This document shows positions 4,613-5,418 of a stretch of 5,418 nucleotides of DNA, in pieces. The position numbers and the translations under genes were made by a program. Source of the DNA: Flavobacteriaceae bacterium (GTDB lineage: Bacteria; Bacteroidota; Bacteroidia; Flavobacteriales; Flavobacteriaceae); contig DAOUPU010000172.1 of the NCBI GenBank assembly GCA_030625995.1, positions 1 to 5,418 of the forward strand. Direction: 5' to 3'. Under the pieces are notes generated by a model that ran no database searches, was not told where the DNA came from, and saw only the letters and a program-made list of their open reading frames with translations. The number at the start of each line of letters is the position of its first letter. Positions within the stretch are counted from its first letter, which is position 1.

Positions 4613-5418
4613 ATGAAATGTAAAAGATGTCTTCAGGATATATTGTTAGCTTTATTTTTGCTAATGACTTATTCCTCCGTTTTTTCGCAAAGTGATTCCC
4701 TTACTACAACAAATATATATTATAAAACCAAGCCATTACAGTTTGGAAACGAACTTCTCTTAACTAATCAGGTAGATGTTCCTGAAAATACTCCGGACTA
4801 TTTAGTGATTTCAGGGTCAGCCATGGATTATATCCAAAACCGCATGACCTATGACCCTGTAAGAGACCCAAAAAGATTGGGTCTGAACACGGCTTTATAT
4901 ATTGGTGGAACCTTCGTGGCTTTTGCAGTGTTATGGGTTTCACCAGAGAGCTTTTCAGGATGGGATAAAGACAAGATCAGAGAAGAGGGACTGATCAATC
5001 AATGGAAGGAGAACGTACGGGCAGGTCCTGTATGGGATCAGGACGATTGGTTTTTAAATTGGATCATGCATCCCTATGTGGGCGCGATATACTATATGTC
5101 GGCCAGAGGGAGTGGGTATCGGTGGTGGGAGTCATTCCTATATTCAACTTTAATGTCGACATTTTTTTGGGAGTATGGTGTGGAAGCATTTGCCGAAATA
5201 CCATCCTGGCAAGATATAGTTATAACACCGGTTTTAGGATCTGTCATTGGGGAATTATTTTTTGAAGCAAAAGGAGCAATAATAAGAAACGACAGAAGAA
5301 TATTAAATTCTAAATTCCTTGGTGTAGCATCTATGATTATAATGGATCCGATGAATGAAATACTTAATGGTTTTGGATATAAGACCAAGAATAAAATACA
5401 GTATTATTCCGTAATAGG
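4613..5418 (+). CDS. DUF3943 domain-containing envelope protein, 3' end outside window
   Basis: The frame is open from ATG 4613 to the window edge (268 codons plus two bases) with no stop, so the protein is cut by the window and not by mutation. It starts with a signal peptide: MKCKRC, a hydrophobic stretch at about 10-23, and a probable cleavage after VFS at 23-25. A second hydrophobic stretch, ALYIGGTFVAFAVLWV (94-109), could be a membrane segment. The DUF3943 core is clear: DDWFLNWIMHPYVGAIYY (144-161), SARGSGYRWWESF (163-175), WEYGVEAFAEIPSWQD (186-201), then ITPVLGSVIGELFF (204-217). The His-Pro-Tyr, Ala-Arg, Trp-Glu and Gly-Glu pairs are the family pattern I recall. The function is unknown; an envelope location is inferred from the signal peptide. 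The start is chosen because the next in-frame Met (18) would destroy the signal peptide. Reading frames on either strand inside this region are shadows of this gene. Confidence 0.85.
   Translation, partial: MKCKRCLQDILLALFLLMTYSSVFSQSDSLTTTNIYYKTKPLQFGNELLLTNQVDVPENTPDYLVISGSAMDYIQNRMTYDPVRDPKRLGLNTALYIGGTFVAFAVLWVSPESFSGWDKDKIREEGLINQWKENVRAGPVWDQDDWFLNWIMHPYVGAIYYMSARGSGYRWWESFLYSTLMSTFFWEYGVEAFAEIPSWQDIVITPVLGSVIGELFFEAKGAIIRNDRRILNSKFLGVASMIIMDPMNEILNGFGYKTKNKIQYYSVI

Noticed and set aside
5002..5388. Reading frames at 5002-5265 (+) and 5092-5388 (-)
   Set aside because: Both lie inside the DUF3943 coding frame, which has a signal peptide and family motifs. They show no protein-like pattern.

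Overview
The window looks like a chromosomal stretch from a member of the Bacteroidetes, most likely a marine Flavobacteriaceae-type organism. The DNA is AT-rich, and three genes have upstream matches to the Bacteroidetes -7 promoter element TAnnTTTG. Shine-Dalgarno sites are not evident, and secreted proteins carry short signal peptides ending in SAQ- or FSQ-type sites. The GlmU-like two-domain protein and the DUF3943 protein are also of types I associate with this phylum. No mobile element, CRISPR array, tRNA or rRNA is visible.

Layout: (1) 43-804 (+) encodes a SIS-domain sugar-phosphate-binding protein, probably the end of an operon that starts outside the window. (2) 805-1138 is a gene-free convergent gap holding two nearly identical 38-bp direct repeats, the second joined to a short degenerate tandem array. 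(3) 1139-1819 (-) encodes a CobB/SIRT5-like sirtuin deacylase that lacks the usual zinc cysteines. (4) 2096-2659 (+) encodes a small acidic secreted protein built from four copies of a 22-residue motif. I do not recognise its family by name. (5) A strong hairpin at 2680-2704 separates it from the convergent gene at 2703-3881 (-), a GlmU-like sugar nucleotidyltransferase/left-handed beta-helix protein. (6) A divergent intergenic region, 3882-4158, carries one promoter-like motif for each side and an imperfect palindrome. (7) 4159-4551 (+) encodes a DUF302 protein. (8) 4613 to the window edge (+) encodes a DUF3943 envelope protein, cut by the window end, with a strong promoter match almost touching its start codon.

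The genes do not form an obvious single pathway. Orientation changes at almost every gene, so this reads as separate transcription units: housekeeping sugar or cell-wall metabolism (SIS, GlmU-like), protein deacylation (sirtuin) and envelope proteins of unknown role (repeat protein, DUF3943). I see no convincing new multi-gene system. The items most worth a second look are the four-repeat secreted protein, the zinc-less sirtuin, the intergenic repeat pair and the probably leaderless DUF3943 transcript.
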